17,335 bases of DNA, taken from the NCBI GenBank assembly GCA_947258905.1, contig CAMYKF010000312.1, positions 1 through 17,335 on the forward strand, in the 5' to 3' direction. The translations under genes were made by a program, and so were the position numbers. Source of the stretch: an uncultured Pirellulaceae bacterium (lineage in GTDB: Bacteria > Planctomycetota > Planctomycetia > Pirellulales > Pirellulaceae). The notes beneath the pieces are model-generated. The model worked only from the letters and a program-made list of their open reading frames with translations. It was not told the origin of the DNA and searched no databases. Positions 14,165-17,335 of the stretch are shown here, piece by piece (position 1 is the first letter of the stretch; every line of letters begins with the position of its first letter).

Positions 14165-15400
14165 ATGAGTGATTCATCCCGATTCAATCCGGAAATTTCC
14201 GATCTTTCGCCTCACACGGTGGCCTGCCTCAAGCCTGATATTGGCGGTCCAACACCGCTGGTGGAATCCATTTGCCAGTCCACCACGTACGTGCAAAAAG
14301 AACTTTCCAGTGAGGTCACATGCACCTATTCACGTGTCGATAACCCCACGGTTGCCGCACTGGAAACGACACTGGGCCGTCTCGAAAACGCTCCGCCGGC
14401 GGTTTGCTTTTCCTCAGGACTGGCCGCCGAAACAGCGCTGTTTCTCGCGTTGTTGAGGGCCGGTGATCACATCGTGCTGAGCCAGGCGATTTACGGTGGC
14501 ACCGTGCGCCTGATTCGCGAGCTGTTCAGCGGACTGGGCGTGGAAGCGGATTTCGTCGATGCCACCGATCCCGACAACATTGCCAGAGTCATTCGTCACA
14601 ACACGAAACTCGTATTCATCGAAACGCCGGCCAATCCCACCTTGTGTCTTAACGATATCGAAGCGATTTCGGAAATTACGCAATCGCACGGCATTCCGTT
14701 GGCCGTGGACAACACGTTTCTCACACCGGTGTTACAGCAACCCATGGAACTCGGCGCGGACATCAGCGTTTACTCGACGACCAAACACATCGAGGGTCAT
14801 TCAGCGGCACTTGGCGGAGCGCTCGTCACGCGCGACGAAGACTTGCTGGAAAGACTGCGCTGGGTGCGCAAAAGTACCGGCACGATTCAGACGCCGCAGA
14901 ATGCGTGGGTCACGCTGCGCGGCATCAAGACGTTGCCGCTGCGGATTCAGCAACACAGTCGCCATGCTGTGGTGATCGCCCATGCGTTGGCCGATGATCC
15001 CCGCCTGATCACCGTGAACTACCCCGGACTGGAAAGTTTTCCACAGTCCGAACTGGCGGCCCGGCAACACCGTGGTGGTCACGGCGGGGTCATCTCCTTC
15101 GAAATTGAGGGCGGCTACGAAACGACTTGTCGATTCCTCAAGGCCGTCAAACTATGCACGCTGGTGGAACACATTGGCTCGGTGGAAACGCTGCTGACGC
15201 ATCCTGCTTCGATGACCCACGCTGACGTGCCGCGAGATCAACTGGCCGCGGTGGGGCTGACTCCGGGTCTGGTGCGTCTGTCGGTAGGGCTGGAGGACCC
15301 CCACGACATTCTGGCCGACTTGTTTGCCGCGATCGATGTAGCCGTGGTTGAAACGCACACGATCGGGAAAGGAGAGCCGGCATGTGTAAACGCGGTTTAA
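14165..15400 (+). CDS. Trans-sulfuration PLP enzyme (cystathionine gamma-synthase / O-acylhomoserine sulfhydrylase family)
   Basis: Cys/Met-metabolism PLP-dependent enzyme of 411 residues. The Schiff-base lysine is Lys207 in YSTTKHIEGHS (203-213). Other family marks are YSRVDNPT (55-62), FSSGLAAE (82-89) at the PLP phosphate, ETPANPT (153-159), and VDNTFLTP (181-188) with Asp182 facing the pyridine nitrogen. The SAM riboswitch upstream and the homoserine-producing enzyme downstream point to methionine synthesis: either cystathionine gamma-synthase (MetB) or an O-acetyl/O-succinylhomoserine sulfhydrylase (MetY/MetZ). Length favours the MetB/MetZ size over MetY. Cystathionine gamma-lyase is in the same family and cannot be excluded from sequence alone. 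The ATG at 14165 has GAGGA nine bases upstream. The gene overlaps the next one by 19 bases, so the two are almost certainly cotranscribed and translationally coupled. Confidence 0.92.
   Translation: MSDSSRFNPEISDLSPHTVACLKPDIGGPTPLVESICQSTTYVQKELSSEVTCTYSRVDNPTVAALETTLGRLENAPPAVCFSSGLAAETALFLALLRAGDHIVLSQAIYGGTVRLIRELFSGLGVEADFVDATDPDNIARVIRHNTKLVFIETPANPTLCLNDIEAISEITQSHGIPLAVDNTFLTPVLQQPMELGADISVYSTTKHIEGHSAALGGALVTRDEDLLERLRWVRKSTGTIQTPQNAWVTLRGIKTLPLRIQQHSRHAVVIAHALADDPRLITVNYPGLESFPQSELAARQHRGGHGGVISFEIEGGYETTCRFLKAVKLCTLVEHIGSVETLLTHPASMTHADVPRDQLAAVGLTPGLVRLSVGLEDPHDILADLFAAIDVAVVETHTIGKGEPACVNAV
15369..15374 (+). promoter_or_regulatory. Ribosome binding site for the aspartate kinase-homoserine dehydrogenase gene
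   Basis: AAGGAG, seven bases before the ATG at 15382 and inside the end of the preceding gene. It is the strongest Shine-Dalgarno site I noted in the window and decides the start in favour of ATG 15382 over the in-frame ATG at 15400, which has none. Confidence 0.8.
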
Positions 15401-17148
15401 TGGTACTGAAGTTTGGTGGCTCGGTTTTGCAGAGTCCCCGCGACGTACACAGGGCAGCGCAGGAAGTTTACCGCTGGCGTCGACTGGGATATCAAGTCGT
15501 AGCAGTTGTCTCTGCCATCGGGGACTCGACCGATGAACTGGCAAATCATGTCGCGGCTTTCGGAGAAGGGCTGGATGACCACAAAGTGGCCTGTCTATTG
15601 GCGACCGGCGAGCGGCAAAGTGCCGCGTTGCTGGGGCTGGCCCTGGACCGTGCCGGAATTCCTGCGACGGTTTGCGACGAAGTGACGGCCGGGTTGCTGA
15701 CCAGTGGCCCGCCGCTCGACAGTCGGCCAGTAGGACTGAATACCGAACGGCTGCAGCGCCAACTGGAACTGCACGGTGTGGTTGTACTGCCAGGCTTTAT
15801 TGGTCGCGACGAAGACGGCAAGCAGACACTGCTTGGTCGGGGCGGTTCGGATTTGACAGCGCTGTTTGTCGCTTGCCAGCTGCAGGCACGCCGCTGCCGG
15901 CTGATCAAGGATGTCGAAGGTTTGTATGAATTTGACCCCAAGTTGACAGAGGAGCACGGCAACATTGCACCGCGCCGTTATCAGCACATCACATGGGCTG
16001 ATGCTTTGCAACTGGACGAATCGATCGTGCAGCACAAGGGTGCAAGATTCGCACGCGACCGCGATCTCTCGTTCGAGGTAGCTTCGATTGCTGCGGCCGG
16101 TAACACGATCGTCGGCGGCTTTACGAAAAGCCGATTTGCAGAGCCAGGCGACGTTGCCAAACGCAAGCTGCGAGTGGTGCTGCTCGGACTGGGCACCGTG
16201 GGGCGTGGCGTTTACGAGCAGTTGACAGAGCTATACCACAACGATTTCGAGTTGGTTGCCGTGGCCGTACGGGATCTGAACAAGGCGCAGGCAGCCGGAG
16301 TTCCGGAAAATCTCTTGACCAACGATTCACGGACAGCCATCGATCGGGATTGTGACGTGGTGCTGGAATTGGTCGGTGGCGACCAGTTGCCGCGCGACTG
16401 GATCGAGTCAGCGTTGCGACAAGGCAAGCATGTGGTAACCGCCAACAAAGCATTGCTGGCCGCCAGCCAGAATGAGCTGGTCGATGTTGCTACTCGTTTT
16501 TCGGCGAGATTGTCAGCATCGGCAGCCGTGGGCGGCAGTGTGCCAATGCTGGAACATGTCGAACAAATCCAGACCGCCTCTGACGTAACGGGAGTAGCCG
16601 GGATTCTAAACGGATCTTGCAATTTCATTCTGGGTCGAATCGGTGAGGGCGCAAGTTTTGCGGAGGCAGTCGAGGAGGCTCGCGAGGCAGGTTTCACCGA
16701 AGCGGACCCGTCTCGTGACCTGGCTGGAATTGATGCGGCCGAAAAACTGGTACTGATCGCCCGTGGCTGTGGCTATCAGATCACTCCGGGCGACATCGTG
16801 ACAACGCCACTGACCGAGGAACTGGTTAACTCAATTGACTGGGGCCCTGACGAGCAACTGCGACAGATTTCGCGATTGCAAATCGGGACGGAATCCATCA
16901 AGGCCACTGTGCAGATCGAAAAAATCGGCAGCGAGAGCGTGTTTTCAGAAGTCCGCGACGCGCAAAACTGTTTGCTGATTGCCGGCCATGCCTCCGGGCA
17001 ACACAAGGTCAGTGGAGTCGGCGCAGGTCGCTGGCCCACGACCGCCGCGGTACTGGCTGATTTGCTGGACCTCCATCGCGATCGGCGGGCACATTCAAAA
17101 ACGTCGGCGCTAACGGTGGACCAGTACGAGTCGAGTTTAATCGGCTGA
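15382..17148 (+). CDS. thrA: Aspartate kinase-homoserine dehydrogenase fusion lacking ACT domains
   Basis: Carries the first and third steps from aspartate to homoserine. The N-terminal amino-acid-kinase domain (about 7-245) shows LKFGGSVL (9-16), ATGERQS (74-80), LPGFIG (136-141), LLGRGGSDLTA (150-160) and IKDVEGLYEFDPK (175-187). The homoserine dehydrogenase domain (about 262-588) shows the NAD(P) loop LGLGTVGRG (268-276), VTANKALLA (352-360), AAVGGSVPMLEH (381-392), GILNGSCNFILGRIGEG (407-423), and FTEADPSRDLAGIDAAEKL (438-456) with catalytic Lys455. E. coli ThrA is 820 residues because two ACT units lie between the catalytic parts; here about 16 residues join them, so threonine feedback through ACT domains is not possible. 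The first motif is KFGGSV, one residue shorter than the common KFGGTSV. The gene overlaps the trans-sulfuration gene by 19 bases and is expected to be under the same SAM riboswitch. Confidence 0.92.
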   Translation: MCKRGLMVLKFGGSVLQSPRDVHRAAQEVYRWRRLGYQVVAVVSAIGDSTDELANHVAAFGEGLDDHKVACLLATGERQSAALLGLALDRAGIPATVCDEVTAGLLTSGPPLDSRPVGLNTERLQRQLELHGVVVLPGFIGRDEDGKQTLLGRGGSDLTALFVACQLQARRCRLIKDVEGLYEFDPKLTEEHGNIAPRRYQHITWADALQLDESIVQHKGARFARDRDLSFEVASIAAAGNTIVGGFTKSRFAEPGDVAKRKLRVVLLGLGTVGRGVYEQLTELYHNDFELVAVAVRDLNKAQAAGVPENLLTNDSRTAIDRDCDVVLELVGGDQLPRDWIESALRQGKHVVTANKALLAASQNELVDVATRFSARLSASAAVGGSVPMLEHVEQIQTASDVTGVAGILNGSCNFILGRIGEGASFAEAVEEAREAGFTEADPSRDLAGIDAAEKLVLIARGCGYQITPGDIVTTPLTEELVNSIDWGPDEQLRQISRLQIGTESIKATVQIEKIGSESVFSEVRDAQNCLLIAGHASGQHKVSGVGAGRWPTTAAVLADLLDLHRDRRAHSKTSALTVDQYESSLIG

Positions 17149-17335
17149 CCTGGGAAACAGATCGCTATCCAGTTGATTTAACATTTGGCGGATGCGCGGC
17201 ATGGCTTGCATGGTCGCCTCGTAACCGATCTGAGCCATCTCGTGCGCCATTGTAAATTGCGTGCTGTCAAAATCGCTGACGTCCGGGGCGACTTCCAGTG
17301 GAAAGCGCTCTTCGGAGACCAGCATCAAGCTGCCA
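17137..17335 (-). CDS. C-terminal fragment of an unidentified protein, 5' part beyond the window
   Basis: The last 65 codons of a minus-strand gene that enters from the right edge. The frame stays open to the edge, so the internal ATG/TTG near 17326 need not be the start. The residues form an apparently helical tail including FTMAHEMAQIGYEAT and MPRIRQMLNQLDSDLF. The GYEAT-plus-amphipathic-helix ending recalls patatin-like phospholipases, but this is weak and I would not assign it. Its TAA stop (17137-17139) lies inside the 3' end of the kinase-dehydrogenase gene, so the two genes overlap tail to tail by 12 bases. Confidence 0.6.
   Translation of the reverse strand, partial: GSLMLVSEERFPLEVAPDVSDFDSTQFTMAHEMAQIGYEATMQAMPRIRQMLNQLDSDLFPRSAD

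Noticed and set aside
13906..14187. A 93-codon minus-strand open frame between asd and the methionine operon
   Set aside because: It overlaps the promoter, the riboswitch and the start of the trans-sulfuration gene, and the translation shows no recognisable features.

Overview
The window reads as chromosomal DNA from a planctomycete, most likely a Pirellulales-type member. The main evidence is a 1300-residue Ser/Thr kinase fused through a membrane segment to a long WD40 region and sitting behind an ECF sigma factor, an arrangement characteristic of that phylum. Weak or absent Shine-Dalgarno sites at many starts fit this. No insertion sequence, phage gene, CRISPR array, tRNA or rRNA was seen. 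The assignment rests on gene content only.

Left half, minus strand, in order of transcription: an ECF sigma factor (9527-8922), a small Cys-rich single-pass membrane protein (8856-8440), the kinase-WD40 protein (8428-4526), a STAS anti-sigma-antagonist-like protein (4377-4000), an RsbW-like ATPase (3968-3540), a glycerate 2-kinase (3521-2151), and pyruvate phosphate dikinase (from 1984, running off the left edge). The first five look like a signalling block. The last two are metabolic: glycerate to 2-phosphoglycerate, then PEP/pyruvate interconversion one step past enolase. A small two-segment membrane protein with a Gly/Asn/Ser-rich linker (10259-9801) lies upstream on the same strand.

Right half, plus strand: an acyltransferase/acyl-ACP synthetase fusion (Aas-like, 10499-12820), then aspartate-semialdehyde dehydrogenase (12846-13877). 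Next comes an intergenic region holding a sigma-70-type promoter and an RNA that I recognise as a member of the SAM-I riboswitch clan (about 13957-14063). It leads a two-gene overlapping operon: a trans-sulfuration-family PLP enzyme (14165-15400) and an aspartate kinase-homoserine dehydrogenase fusion (15382-17148). A truncated minus-strand gene enters from the right edge and overlaps the fusion gene tail to tail.

The most interesting system is this right-hand methionine block. Asd, aspartate kinase, homoserine dehydrogenase and a homoserine-ester/cystathionine-type enzyme together cover most of the route from aspartate to the sulfur amino acids. The kinase-dehydrogenase fusion is only 588 residues and has no room for the ACT domains that normally give feedback inhibition. 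Control may therefore have moved from the enzyme to the SAM-sensing leader RNA. The RNA itself is unusual: its P3, P4 and P1 segments resemble SAM-I, but I see no K-turn in P2.
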